Source: Nostoc sp. CHAB 5844
Lineage (GTDB): Bacteria; Cyanobacteriota; Cyanobacteriia; Cyanobacteriales; Nostocaceae
Direction: 5' to 3'
Assembly (NCBI RefSeq): GCF_020829595.1
Contig: NZ_JAIVFW010000031.1
Span: 23,854-87,853, forward strand
Length of the DNA: 64,000 nucleotides
Shown: positions 46,303 through 55,819 of the stretch, piece by piece
How the letters are laid out: each line of letters opens with the position of its first letter
Position numbering within the stretch: position 1 is the stretch's first letter
Made by a program: the position numbers and the translations under genes
The notes under the pieces: generated by a model
Told to the model about the DNA's origin: nothing
Databases searched by the model: none
Seen by the model: the letters and a program-made list of their open reading frames with translations, nothing else

Positions 46303-49053
46303 ATGACTTCTGCTGCTGAATTGCCAGCCAGCTCTGGCGCTACGTTTACTCATAAACCTACTGTCAAAGATACTCATCAGAATGATCCCCTGAGAACATC
46401 TACTGGTGTGTATGTAACGGTGCATGGTCATTTTTACCAGCCACCGCGCGAAAACCCTTATCTAGACGCAATTGAGCGTCAACCGAGTGCTGCACCTTTC
46501 CATGATTGGAATGAGCGGATTCACTATGAATGTTATCGTCCGAATGCCTTTGCCAGGATATTGAACGATAAAGGCGAAGTCATGGGGATCGTGAACAATT
46601 ACGAATATCTCAGCTTTAACATTGGCCCTACCTTGATGTCGTGGTTAGAACGCTACGATTTGGAGGTTTATCAACGGATTTTAGAAGCAGATGCGAAAAG
46701 CGCTCAACGCCTGCAAGGTCACGGTAATGCGATCGCGCAAGTATATAATCACATCATCATGCCTCTGGCTAACGAACGCGATAAATATACGCAAATTCGC
46801 TGGGGCAAAGAAGACTTCAAATCTAGATTTGGCCGCGATCCCGAAGGTATATGGTTAGCAGAAACAGGTGTAGACTACGCAACCATAGAAGCTCTCATCG
46901 CTGAAGGGATTCGTTTCATTATCCTGGCACCATCGCAAGCACAACGTTGTCGTCCTTTAGCAACTAAAAATGATCCCCGACCAGAATGGTACGAAGTTGG
47001 CGGAAGTCAAATTGATCCCACTCGTCCCTATCGTTGTTATTTGAAGCCCACTTTGAGTACTGCGGCTTCACCTCTTAGCACTGTATCTTCAACAGAGAGT
47101 ATTGACGAGTCTGTAGAAGGACTACCCTATATAGATATCTTCTTTTACGATGGCCCCATATCGCGGGACATGGGTTTTACAGATGTTACTTATAGTTCCA
47201 ATCACTTGGCAGGACGCGTTGGTTCAGCTGTGCGCGGGGATCATCGTCCCGCCCAATTAATTTCTGTCGCTACTGATGGAGAAACTTTTGGCCATCACAA
47301 AAAAGGTACTGAAAAGACCTTAGCCTACGCCTTTACAGCAGAATTTCTCGGTCAAGATTGGACAGTAACCAACTTTGCCCACTACCTCAGCTTAAATCCT
47401 CCGACTTGGGAAGTAGAACTCAAGCCAGTTACTGCCTGGAGTTGCGCTCATGGTGTAGATAGATGGCAAGATGACTGTGGTTGTGGTGGAGAAGGTGGCG
47501 TTTGGCATCAAAAATGGCGGCGGCCTTTACGTAATGCCTTAAACTGGCTGCGGGATCAGTTAGTTGAAGTGTATGAGGAATATGGCCAGCAATTTTTTAA
47601 AGATCCTTGGTTAGCTAGGGATGAGTATATCAAAGTCATCCGCGATCGCTCATCTGCCAATGTCAGCCGCTTTCTCTCCCATCATCAAACTCACAAACTC
47701 ACCGCCGCCGAACAAGTAGATGCTTTGCGTCTCTTAGAAATGCAGCGTCACAGTTTGTTAATGTTTACCAGTTGTGGCTGGTTTTTTGAAGAACTATCTC
47801 GTCCAGAAGGAACTCAGATTCTCCGTTACGCCGCCCGTGCGTTAGAACTGGCGGGAGATGTCGCAGGTGTGCAATTAGAAAAAGGCTTTCTCAAGCGTCT
47901 GGGTTTAGCACTGAGCAATGTAGAATTCTTCAAGCATGGTGGTGAAGTTTATCGCCAGCTAGTGCTAACTGCTCAAGTCAGCTTCAAGCAAGTAGCTGCC
48001 CACTACGCAATTACTTCACTATTTAATAGTAACGGTCAGCACTCAGCACTCAGCAACGCCAGTCCGCTCAAGTCGGGAAACCCGCCCACGCAGCTGGCTC
48101 CTCAGCACTCAGCGCTCAGCACTTATAGAAAGCGAGTTTACTGCTACACCACCAATGAGTTAGATTACCAACTGCAACGGATGGGAGCGCTAACTCTGGT
48201 TGTGGGACATTTAAAGTTAGTCTCAGAAATTACTTGGGAAAGCGAACATTTAGTATTTGCAGTGTTGCATTTGGGCGGCTGGGATTTTCACTGCTGCATT
48301 CAACAGTTTACTGGGCGACGTGATTACAGCCAGTTAAAAGAAAAATTGTTTGCAGCACTCCAACAAGCAAGTGCCGCCCACACGATTTTAGTGATGACAC
48401 AGTTATTTGGCAATGAAACCTTCAGCTTGCAGAATTTGTTTGCTGAAGAACGCCACCGGATTATGCGGTTAATTAGTCAAGAAACATTAACAAGACTTGA
48501 CCAACTGTATACTCAAACATATCGAGAAAATTACGGCGTACTCATGGCATTCCATCGGGATGAACTCGAAGTACCGCAAGAATTGCAAGTAGCAGCAGAG
48601 ATTGCTTTAGGATATCGCTGCATGACGACATTGCGATCGCTAGAACAAGACATTGCCGAACCGCAATCTTGTTGGAATCACATTGTAGAATTAGAAGCGA
48701 TCGCCACAGAAGCTAAACATCTACGTTGTCGATTAAATATTCCGGAAGGTAAGCAAATGTTAGAGCAATTGATTTTGCGATCGCTCTGGCAATTATTGCA
48801 TGATGCCAATGGTAGTTTTGCATCCGATATCCAATTGTTAGAAAGATTGATTGATGTCGGATATCAACTAAATTTGGGCATTTCTCTATATCGTTCTCAA
48901 GAACTATACTTTGGTTGTCTGTATAGCCAGATCAAACCAGCTTGCTTTATCAGCCTGATTAATAAACAGGATATGAATCAGTGTCGACAGTTGTTAAAAT
49001 TAGGTCAAAAATTAGCCGTTGATGTCAGTTCAATTTTGAGTCAGTTAGATTAA
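46303..49053 (+). CDS. Glycoside hydrolase family 57 / DUF3536 protein
   Basis: A 916-residue protein. The N-terminal half has a GH57-type catalytic barrel: VTVHGHFYQPPRENPYLDAI, SFNIGPTLMSWLERY, IWLAETGVDYATIEALIAEG and ATDGETFGHHKKGTEKTLAY. The C-terminal half is the DUF3536 helical region. GH57 enzymes act on alpha-glucans (amylase, branching enzyme); this large cyanobacterial form is not well characterised. The ATG at 46303 is chosen because homologous-looking code begins shortly after it. At 48036-48124 ~30 residues (QHSALSNASPLKSGNPPTQL…) come from repeat DNA inserted in frame. Confidence 0.87.
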   Translation: MTSAAELPASSGATFTHKPTVKDTHQNDPLRTSTGVYVTVHGHFYQPPRENPYLDAIERQPSAAPFHDWNERIHYECYRPNAFARILNDKGEVMGIVNNYEYLSFNIGPTLMSWLERYDLEVYQRILEADAKSAQRLQGHGNAIAQVYNHIIMPLANERDKYTQIRWGKEDFKSRFGRDPEGIWLAETGVDYATIEALIAEGIRFIILAPSQAQRCRPLATKNDPRPEWYEVGGSQIDPTRPYRCYLKPTLSTAASPLSTVSSTESIDESVEGLPYIDIFFYDGPISRDMGFTDVTYSSNHLAGRVGSAVRGDHRPAQLISVATDGETFGHHKKGTEKTLAYAFTAEFLGQDWTVTNFAHYLSLNPPTWEVELKPVTAWSCAHGVDRWQDDCGCGGEGGVWHQKWRRPLRNALNWLRDQLVEVYEEYGQQFFKDPWLARDEYIKVIRDRSSANVSRFLSHHQTHKLTAAEQVDALRLLEMQRHSLLMFTSCGWFFEELSRPEGTQILRYAARALELAGDVAGVQLEKGFLKRLGLALSNVEFFKHGGEVYRQLVLTAQVSFKQVAAHYAITSLFNSNGQHSALSNASPLKSGNPPTQLAPQHSALSTYRKRVYCYTTNELDYQLQRMGALTLVVGHLKLVSEITWESEHLVFAVLHLGGWDFHCCIQQFTGRRDYSQLKEKLFAALQQASAAHTILVMTQLFGNETFSLQNLFAEERHRIMRLISQETLTRLDQLYTQTYRENYGVLMAFHRDELEVPQELQVAAEIALGYRCMTTLRSLEQDIAEPQSCWNHIVELEAIATEAKHLRCRLNIPEGKQMLEQLILRSLWQLLHDANGSFASDIQLLERLIDVGYQLNLGISLYRSQELYFGCLYSQIKPACFISLINKQDMNQCRQLLKLGQKLAVDVSSILSQLD
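48036..48124. repeat. Repeat insert translated within the DUF3536 gene
   Basis: CAGCACTCAGCACTCAGCAA, then CTCAAGTCGGGAAACCCGCC (GC-rich family), then CTCAGCACTCAGCGCTCAGC. The length keeps the reading frame with no stop. The coding sequence resumes as YRKRVYCYTTNELDY. Confidence 0.85.
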
Positions 49054-49070
49054 TTGATTCCCAAAACTCA

Positions 49071-49101
49071 GATCCCCGGCTTCTTCAAGAAGTCGGGGAT
49101 C
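49071..49101 (+). terminator. Stem-loop after the DUF3536 gene
   Basis: GATCCCCGGCTTCTT and AAGAAGTCGGGGATC pair with one mismatch 18 nt after the stop, followed by TTGTTGTT. It could end transcription; the same hairpin word is common in Nostoc spacers. Confidence 0.55.
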
Positions 49102-49730
49102 TTGTTGTTAACAAATTCTTTAAAAAAATTATCTTATAGCAATAGCCAAGGTATTTAGGACATCGGTAAATGATAGAACTGAGACAACAAAAGACTTTTA
49201 ACTTTGTTACCGTTCGGACTTCGGCGTGATCGCTCAGTCGAACGCTGACGCTCACGGCGGAAGCCTTTTACCTGCTACATATGCCCTGCCATATCTAAAT
49301 CTAGAGAAATGATCGCTCCTATTAACCTGATTCAGGGGAGCGATCGCTGCACAAACAAAAGTGGAACATATGCAATTATGTATTGTGCAACCATTTTACT
49401 TAACATACTTAAGATAGATTAAATGTATATCATTAGGTTGATAAATAATAAAAATTTTAATTAAGCTGTAGCCAGATAGGTTATGACATTCTAAAACGCT
49501 AAAACCAATTGACTGCAAGCATTTCACTTTTAACTTTTGTCTTTTGCTATATCATCAAGAACTCGCAACATAATTAACTCAAAGAAATAGTTAAATAACA
49601 AAAACGAAGTTTTATTAAAAAATTTAAGTTTTGATAAAAAATACTTGACTAAGCCATGATGCATAAATACTTGACTTGTACCTCAACATTGACTTATGAC
49701 TATTGACCAATAACTATTGCCAAATTATTT
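49102..49730. other. Intergenic region with small inverted repeat
   Basis: CGTTCGGACT and AGTCGAACG (49211-49243) pair around a GATCG-rich loop, followed by GACGCTCACGGCGG. TTTTAACTTTTGTCTTTTGC-type words are at 49528-49550 and GACTATTGACCAATAACTATT at about 49698. No gene. Confidence 0.5.
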
Positions 49731-50885
49731 ATGACTCGCGTTATCGGTTTAATCAGTGGTACATCCGTAGATGGCATTGATGCTGCTTTAGTAGATATTT
49801 CTGGTACAGATTTAGATCTCAAAGTTGAGTTGTTAGCAGGCGAAACATATCCTTATCCCGCCGAACTCAGAGAAAGTATTTTAGCTGTTTGTGCAGGAAA
49901 AGCTATTTCAATGGCAGAATTAGCTCAATTAGATGATGCGATCGCCTTAAGTTTTACTCAAGCTGCTCAAAATATTCAAACTAGTCATCAGCCAGCAACT
50001 TTGATAGGTTCCCACGGGCAAACAGTTTACCATCGACCACCACAAAGTCAGGGAATAAATCAACTCCACTCCCTCGGTTACACACTCCAACTTGGGCGTG
50101 GTGATTTGATTGCATATCTTACAAGCATCACAACCGTCAGTAATTTTCGTCTGGCTGATATTGCTATTGGTGGTCATGGCGCACCGCTTGTACCTAGAGT
50201 TGATGCTTATTTACTTAGTCACCCAGAAGAAGGACGTTGCATTCAAAATCTAGGCGGTATCGGTAACGTTGCTTACATCCCACCTCGCCGCGATAACTGG
50301 CTGGAAAAAATGCGCGGTTGGGATACTGGCCCAGCAAATAGCCTGTTAGATTTGGCAGTAGAGCATTTAACTCATGGTGCTAAAACTTACGATGAGGATG
50401 GTAAATGGGCTGCTAGTGGTACTTTTTGCCAACCTTTAGTTGAGCAATGGTTGCAGCAAGATTATTTTTATCTACCGCCACCCAAATCTACAGGACGCGA
50501 ATTATTTGGCGTATATTACTTACATCAATGTTTAAAAGATGCTGAACCATACCAACTCAGCCCAGCTGACTTTTTGGCGACACTAACAGAACTAACTGCA
50601 ACTTCTATTGTTCATAGTTATCAAACTTTCTTGCCGCAAATGCCACAACGAGTATTTTTATGCGGTGGTGGAAGTCGCAATTTATATTTAAAACAAAGGT
50701 TACAGTCATTGTTAGGAACAATCCCCGTCTTGACTACCGATGAAGTCGGTTTGAGTGCAGATTTTAAAGAAGCGATCGCTTTTGCAGTTTTAGCTTACTG
50801 GCGACAATTAGGTATTCCCGGAAACCTGCCATCAGCAACAGGCGCACCCCATGAAGTGCTGTTAGGGGAAATTCACCCAGCTTAA
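49731..50885 (+). CDS. anmK: Anhydro-N-acetylmuramic acid kinase
   Basis: A 384-residue enzyme that opens and phosphorylates 1,6-anhydro-MurNAc during recycling of cell-wall fragments. Motifs: [83 protein letters not shown] and [16 protein letters not shown]. No gene for MurQ or other recycling enzymes adjoins. It starts at an ATG just after TTGACTATTGACC-type repeats. Confidence 0.96.
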   Translation: MTRVIGLISGTSVDGIDAALVDISGTDLDLKVELLAGETYPYPAELRESILAVCAGKAISMAELAQLDDAIALSFTQAAQNIQTSHQPATLIGSHGQTVYHRPPQSQGINQLHSLGYTLQLGRGDLIAYLTSITTVSNFRLADIAIGGHGAPLVPRVDAYLLSHPEEGRCIQNLGGIGNVAYIPPRRDNWLEKMRGWDTGPANSLLDLAVEHLTHGAKTYDEDGKWAASGTFCQPLVEQWLQQDYFYLPPPKSTGRELFGVYYLHQCLKDAEPYQLSPADFLATLTELTATSIVHSYQTFLPQMPQRVFLCGGGSRNLYLKQRLQSLLGTIPVLTTDEVGLSADFKEAIAFAVLAYWRQLGIPGNLPSATGAPHEVLLGEIHPA

Positions 50886-50980
50886 AGATAAGTTTTAATG
50901 AGTTGACTACCTGACATTTTCGTGTTTCAAATATATCTTTGAGTCGTAGGGGTACTCGATCAAGACAAGGAACTTAGAAG

Positions 50981-51430
50981 GTGGCTCACACTTTTTTAAT
51001 GGAACCGGGACGCTGGACATTACAAGGCAGCTGGCTAGAACGCAATGGGATGCCAATCAGCGTTAAGGGTATGACCTTGGTTGCTTGGAATCGAGATAAC
51101 TGGTTCACAATGGCAACAAAGCTGATTTTTCCCGGTAGCGATCGCTCGGAAATCTCTTTACAATACAAAGGGCGTTTGCATGAGGGGGAACGTCAGTATA
51201 CTTTTTTACTTCAACATAACCTTTTGGGGCAGATTGAAGGTGAGGGCTGGATTGGTCTAGATACAATTGTGCAGCGCTATTGGGTACTGAGCGATCGCCA
51301 ACGCCGTAGTGGTTTTGAAACAGCACATAGGGTGTCAAATGATACTTATTATTTAAGTTGTGGTGTCATGGCAGGTCATTCTTTAACTAGTACGATGGAA
51401 GCCAGCTTAGAACGTCAGCCACTCGCATAG
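50981..51430 (+). CDS. Conserved-looking cyanobacterial protein, function unknown
   Basis: A 149-residue protein starting with GTG; AAGGAA stands 8 nt before it. It is rich in strands (WTLQGSWLERNGMPISVKGM, TLVAWNRDNWFTMATKLIF, ISLQYKGRLHEGERQYTFLL, GEGWIGLDTIVQRYWVL), suggesting a lipocalin-like or beta-barrel fold; this is inference. The later segment RVSNDTYYLSCGVMAGHSL contains the only Cys. It follows anmK by 95 bp and may be co-transcribed. Confidence 0.72.
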   Translation: MAHTFLMEPGRWTLQGSWLERNGMPISVKGMTLVAWNRDNWFTMATKLIFPGSDRSEISLQYKGRLHEGERQYTFLLQHNLLGQIEGEGWIGLDTIVQRYWVLSDRQRRSGFETAHRVSNDTYYLSCGVMAGHSLTSTMEASLERQPLA

Positions 51431-51439
51431 TCCTAAATT

Positions 51440-51466
51440 GTAGAGATGTTGCAATGCAACGTCTTT
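51440..51466. repeat. Palindromic repeat, imperfect
   Basis: GTAGAGATGTTGCA and TGCAACGTCTTTTC arms. Family as at 20419. The rest of the 51431-51729 gap shows no gene. Confidence 0.6.
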
Positions 51467-51729
51467 TCGACATATTCGCGCAAATCAATAGAAACCATAG
51501 ATATTTATTTAAACGAAATTGGGCAAACTAAAAATAAATCAACATCAGAGTACGGAATGTTAGAGAACGTCAGGATAAATCTATCATTCCGTTGGTTTGA
51601 ATTGGCATCTTCCACCATCTGAACTTGAGCGATGAATCTAGAAATTGATTTCTAGATGAATAAAGATGTCAGTTTGAACGCACTTTTTTTCCTACACACT
51701 TACAACCTGCTTTTGGAGTCGAATGTTTT

Positions 51730-53295
51730 ATGTCAGACCCCAACATTGGACGCTTACTCGGCAAACGCTATCAGCTTCAGGAGTTAATTGGTACTGGAGC
51801 TATGGGTCGAGTTTATCGTGCTAAAGATATTTTGTTGGGAGGTGTACCTGTTGCTGTCAAGTTTCTCGCCTTGTCGATTCAAAATGAAAAAATGCGGTTA
51901 CAAGAACGCTTTGAGCGAGAAGCAAAAACCTGTGCTTTGTTGGGACAAAAAAGCATTCATATTGTGCGAGTTATGGACTACGGCGTAGATGAAAATAATA
52001 CGCCGTTTTACGTGATGGAATATCTTCAAGGGCATAGCCTCAGTCAGATGATTCGTCAGCACCATCTAGCTTTACCCAGATTCTTTAGTATGGTACGTCA
52101 AATCAGTCTGGGGTTACAGTGCGCCCATGATGGTATTCCGGTTGATGGCAGTATTTACCCAATTATTCATCGTGATATTAAACCCAGCAATATGCTGGTA
52201 ATTCAAGACTCCAGTTTTGGCGAATTAGTCAAAATTCTAGATTTTGGTATTGCTAAGTTACTACAAGGAAATAGCGACCAGACGAAATTTTATTTGGGAA
52301 CTTTGGCTTATTCTTCTCCCGAACAGATGGAGGGTAAGGAATTAGACAATCGTTCAGATATTTACAGTTTGGGTGTGATGATGTTTGAGATGTTAACTGG
52401 CAAGATGCCGTTAGTCGCACCCACTCATTCTTTTGGAGCATGGTATAAAACACATCATACTCAAGAACCGCGCTCCTTTACTGACGTGAATCCTGGGTTG
52501 CAAATTCCCCAGCAATTGCAAAATTTAGTGATGAGTTGTCTGGCGAAAACACCAAGCGATCGCCCCCAAAAGGTAAGCGAAATCTTAAAGGTGTTAGAAT
52601 CCATAGAACAGAATTACCGATCGCACATAATTCAGCCAGATAACACAGCATCTAAACCTGTAGCTACTCGTAGCTTAACAATTCCGGTTGAGGTTCAGCC
52701 CAAGACAAAGGCTGATGTGCAGGTGTTATCTTCACATGATGAAATCCTGCGCTCTGTTTCTTGGCCAGACAATAAACCAATTGCTGATATTGTTTTTCCG
52801 CAAACGATTCGCGTTAATGATGAAGTTTTACCAGCTTTATGGGTGATGCTACCACAGCGGGAAATTCTCAAAAGGTTTGCCTGTAATCGTTATAATCAAT
52901 TTCTGTTTCTGCCTGCTCCTCACCCGATGGCACTGTGGATTACTGTTATCTATAATCGTAAATACGGTGTCAAGTGGTTGCCTTACTACCTCGATCTCAA
53001 GACTAGTTTGGGACAAGACATCGCTAGGTTACTGGCAAAAACTGGTTACTATCGTTTGTTGTTGTTTGCGCGAGAAGCACCAAGTCGCTGTTCTCATATT
53101 CTACTTTGCAGTATTGCTACTGCTCAACGCAAAAACCTGCAACAGTGGGCAGAAGAAAGTAAAATCTCAACCTCATCTGTTGATCCCCAAATTAGTAAAA
53201 ATGTACTAAGAAGTGAGTACGAAAAAATAAAACCCCAAATTTTATCTAAATTAGAAGCAATAGCTACAGACATTCCCTTCGACCTTTCGAGCTAG
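51730..53295 (+). CDS. Ser/Thr protein kinase with uncharacterised C-terminal domain
   Basis: A 521-residue Hanks-type kinase. Kinase domain about residues 14-295: glycine loop ELIGTGAMGRVYRAKD, Lys in PVAVKFL, catalytic IIHRDIKPSNML, DFGIAKLL, activation end AYSSPEQME, then DIYSLGVMMFEML. After a linker (~300-340) there is a second region of about 170 residues (LPALWVMLPQREILKRFACN, FLFLPAPHPMALWITVIYNR, YYLDLKTSLGQDIARLLAKT, YYRLLLFARE) not recognised. No membrane helix is present. It is likely a cytoplasmic regulator; targets unknown. Confidence 0.92.
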   Translation: MSDPNIGRLLGKRYQLQELIGTGAMGRVYRAKDILLGGVPVAVKFLALSIQNEKMRLQERFEREAKTCALLGQKSIHIVRVMDYGVDENNTPFYVMEYLQGHSLSQMIRQHHLALPRFFSMVRQISLGLQCAHDGIPVDGSIYPIIHRDIKPSNMLVIQDSSFGELVKILDFGIAKLLQGNSDQTKFYLGTLAYSSPEQMEGKELDNRSDIYSLGVMMFEMLTGKMPLVAPTHSFGAWYKTHHTQEPRSFTDVNPGLQIPQQLQNLVMSCLAKTPSDRPQKVSEILKVLESIEQNYRSHIIQPDNTASKPVATRSLTIPVEVQPKTKADVQVLSSHDEILRSVSWPDNKPIADIVFPQTIRVNDEVLPALWVMLPQREILKRFACNRYNQFLFLPAPHPMALWITVIYNRKYGVKWLPYYLDLKTSLGQDIARLLAKTGYYRLLLFAREAPSRCSHILLCSIATAQRKNLQQWAEESKISTSSVDPQISKNVLRSEYEKIKPQILSKLEAIATDIPFDLSS

Positions 53296-53701
53296 AATGT
53301 GGCTGATCACAAAATGTAAACTTTTATAACGAAAAATCTATATTCGGTTGTAAGCCTTACGTTATAGCAAATATAATGATTAGCGATGGCAAGTGGTCAA
53401 CTAAGATTAATTGGATCTACGCAAATTTTGCTCTGTATCCAATACAGCAGATAAATTGGTATACTTAAATAGCCATAACTAAATTTTCTTGGCTAGTTAT
53501 ATTTACTAATTTATCCCCTACAATATGGTTTAGTCTTAACAAATAAATGTAGCCCTTAAGTAGGCTCTGCATTGAGTTAGATTAAAACAGTCAATATTTT
53601 ACAATCGCTGAACTAAGGTTGACGCCCCAGCATCCCCAGCTCCTTTCCTTCTTGGAACCGAGCAAGAGAAGGAGGTCGCCCACTGCGACACAAAACTAAC
53701 T
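53296..53701. other. Intergenic region between converging kinase and nblA
   Basis: Mostly AT-rich with a GC-rich island (53620-53690: GACGCCCCAGCATCCCCAGC, GGAGGTCGCCCACTGCGACA) akin to the interspersed repeat family. No gene or clear terminator. Confidence 0.5.
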
Positions 53702-53899
53702 CTATGCCAAAGTGGAACCGGAATCTAAGCCCCACTGATGCTTGAGTAACTCTTGGTAGGTAGCCTCACGCACAACCATTTGTTCATACAGCTTGACTAA
53801 AAAGTCTTTGGCTTGGTCATGGCTCATGTGCTGCACTTGAGTAGCAAACGAACGGATGCTGAATTGTTGTTCCAAAGATAATTCGATTGGCTGGTTCAT
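53702..53899 (-). CDS. nblA: Phycobilisome degradation protein NblA
   Basis: A 65-residue protein: MNQPIELSLEQQFSIRSFAT, then QVQHMSHDQAKDFLVKLYEQ, MVVREATYQELLKHQWGLDS and GSTLA. This is nearly the classic Anabaena NblA, the adaptor that binds phycobilisomes and the Clp protease during nitrogen starvation. I start at the inner ATG (53899) because of GGAG 9 nt before it; 6 more codons upstream are open. Its upstream region is ~960 bp, so all regulatory sites are there. Confidence 0.97.
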   Translation of the reverse strand: MNQPIELSLEQQFSIRSFATQVQHMSHDQAKDFLVKLYEQMVVREATYQELLKHQWGLDSGSTLA

Positions 53900-54667
53900 A
53901 GTAAACTCCGAAAACAACGCGTAAAAGAAAGATTTAGCGACACCAATCCTACTAAGGATGGAATGGGATTAATAGTAACTCTACATTTGTTCCTACGTAT
54001 TAAGAAAGATAACAATTGTTTGACTATTTGCCCACACCCCTTGGGATAAGTTTTTAGTGTCTTTAACAGCTTTTGCCTAAACCTACTGGTATACAACTCA
54101 AGTATGTTGAGGCAGATTCCGGGAAATTTCACGATTTGTGAAATTAAATACCTTAAATTAGTCCTGCAGAGCTTTAGCTTCCTCCTCGACTAAGTAGAAG
54201 CTGATTGGAGTCAAGACAAATAAAAGGTATTAAACCTGAATTATATGCGCCATACCGTATTATGTGCAAGATGTCAATTCAACAAATTATATAAACTCAG
54301 CCTCCAAGCGGTAAATTTGGAGGTTAAAAGTATTTTTATCAAGTTGTAAAGAATAAAAATGCTCAGGCTGAACAAATTGCTGAGTATATTTACTAAAAAA
54401 ATGTCTACAGTCAAAAGTCTAGAGTCAAAGTTACTTTTGACCAGGCTGCGAACGGGGCAAGAACAAGGAACAGAGAAAGCTTAACAATTTATGGGACTTC
54501 CCTATTCCCCTTCCCCCTCATAAGCTGTTAAGCATATAAGAAAGCACATTGAGACCTCAGGGAGGCAGGAAGCAGGGAGCAAGGGAGAGGGTTTGCAGTT
54601 TTTACTACCATAAAAATGGTGCAATTTAAATGACGATTACCTTACCATTTCACGAAAAACCAATTAT
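53900..54667. other. Long upstream region of nblA
   Basis: About 770 bp with no recognised gene. A small stem CCTCCAA (54301-54307) / TTGGAGG (54317-54323) lacks a T-run. Low-complexity GAGGCAGGAAGCAGGGAGCA (54561-54580). AGTCAAAAGTCTAGAGTCAAAG is near 54408. The nblA promoter should lie close to 53900-54150, but I could not assign an NtcA or other box with confidence. Confidence 0.45.
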
Positions 54668-54731
54668 GTCTAAACGTAGCATTGCTACGTCTGGACAACA
54701 AAATACGTTTCACATTTAAAGGAAATTGGTA
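54668..54731. repeat. Palindromic repeat with conserved flank (copy 2)
   Basis: Palindrome GTC TAAACGTAGCATTGCTACG TCTGGAC plus CACATTTAAAGGAAATTGGT matches the element at 11719-11782 over about 60 bp. Confidence 0.75.
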
Positions 54732-54857
54732 TTATAGCCTTAGCCAGATCTGTTAGGACATAATGACAAGCGTGAAAGCTAGGAATAGTAATACTTTTAC
54801 CTCCAGCGTAGCTGCCTCCTGCCTCCCGCTATAGTAGTGACCATTGGCTGTTGACTT

Positions 54858-55097
54858 ATGGATTGGCAAGACCGAATTACTCTCAACCCAAACATTCTAG
54901 TTGGCAAACCCATTATCAAAGGAACTCGACTAGCGGTTGAATTCATCATCGATCTTCTCGCCCAAGGATGGAGTAAGGACGAAATTATTCGTAATTATCC
55001 AGGTATTACCCTTGCGGATATCCAAGCTTGCCTCAGTTACGCTAGTGCTGCCCTCAAATCTGAAAAAGTTTATTCCGTGATCTGCTTAACTTTATAA
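54858..55097 (+). CDS. DUF433 protein
   Basis: A 79-residue protein: RITLNPNILVGKPIIKGTRL, AVEFIIDLLAQGWSKDEIIR and YPGITLADIQACLSYASAAL are the DUF433 core, a small helix-turn-helix. In cyanobacteria these usually stand before a PIN-like (DUF5615) gene as an antitoxin. Here the next gene is a cytochrome b6-like protein, so the partner is missing or lost. The last few residues (VYSVICLTL) look unlike the family and may be a changed C-terminus. Confidence 0.85.
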   Translation: MDWQDRITLNPNILVGKPIIKGTRLAVEFIIDLLAQGWSKDEIIRNYPGITLADIQACLSYASAALKSEKVYSVICLTL

Positions 55098-55183
55098 CTG
55101 CAATTTACTTTTACAATTATTTATATTTCTTAGTTAAAATGTAGTAAAAATACATATTTAACAAAGAACAGGAGGGGTGAATT

Positions 55184-55819
55184 ATGCAAACCACCCAGTT
55201 CGATAGAATTTTGCAGCGACTCGCAACGATATTATCAGTCGTAATTCTGACCCTATGCTTGATTTATACCACCACTGGCATTTTGCTGTCTTTTTACTAC
55301 GAACCAACAGCAGGTGGTGCTTACAATTCTTTAAAAATGATTAATACTCAAGTGCCATACGGTTGGTTGTTTTACAGAACCCACGAGATAGCAGGTAATG
55401 CCGTAATTGCGATCGCTATAGTGCAGATTGTAGTCATGTTTTTAGGGCGACAATTTAGTAAGAGTTGGCTAATTGCTTGGGTTAGTGGGATTTTACTGGC
55501 CGTGAGTGCGATCGGGCTAGATTGGACAGCAATGCTCCTTGACTGGACGCAAGAAGGATACTGGCGTTTCAGCATTGAACTAGGAACCATTGAAGCCATT
55601 CCCTTCATCGGTGAGCAACTACGAAATATCCTCACTGGTGGTGGAGCAATTAACACCCTGACAGTACAACATCTTTACGCCATCCACAGTTATATTGTGG
55701 CTGCGGCTACCCTAATTCTGGCGGTAGTGCATTTACTGGCTCTGTTATGGCAAGAACAGGAAACTTACACAGCAGAAAATTTGGCTCAACTTCCCGAAAC
55801 TTCACTAGTAGAGAGTTGA
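55184..55819 (+). CDS. Divergent cytochrome b6-like membrane protein
   Basis: A 211-residue protein resembling the N-terminal domain of cytochrome b6, with four membrane helices. Matching cytochrome b6 by spacing, His67 (FYRTHEIAG), His168 and His183 (AIHSYIV… VVHLL) fit ligands H86, H187 and H202. Gln81 stands where H100 should be, 14 residues after His67. The Cys that carries heme c in b6 (Cys35) has no equivalent. It is preceded by AGGAGGGGTGA, a strong ribosome site. It thus could bind only one normal bis-His heme, or a second one with altered ligation. The role is unknown. Its 3' end overlaps the antiporter gene by 34 nt, tail to tail. Confidence 0.82.
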   Translation: MQTTQFDRILQRLATILSVVILTLCLIYTTTGILLSFYYEPTAGGAYNSLKMINTQVPYGWLFYRTHEIAGNAVIAIAIVQIVVMFLGRQFSKSWLIAWVSGILLAVSAIGLDWTAMLLDWTQEGYWRFSIELGTIEAIPFIGEQLRNILTGGGAINTLTVQHLYAIHSYIVAAATLILAVVHLLALLWQEQETYTAENLAQLPETSLVES

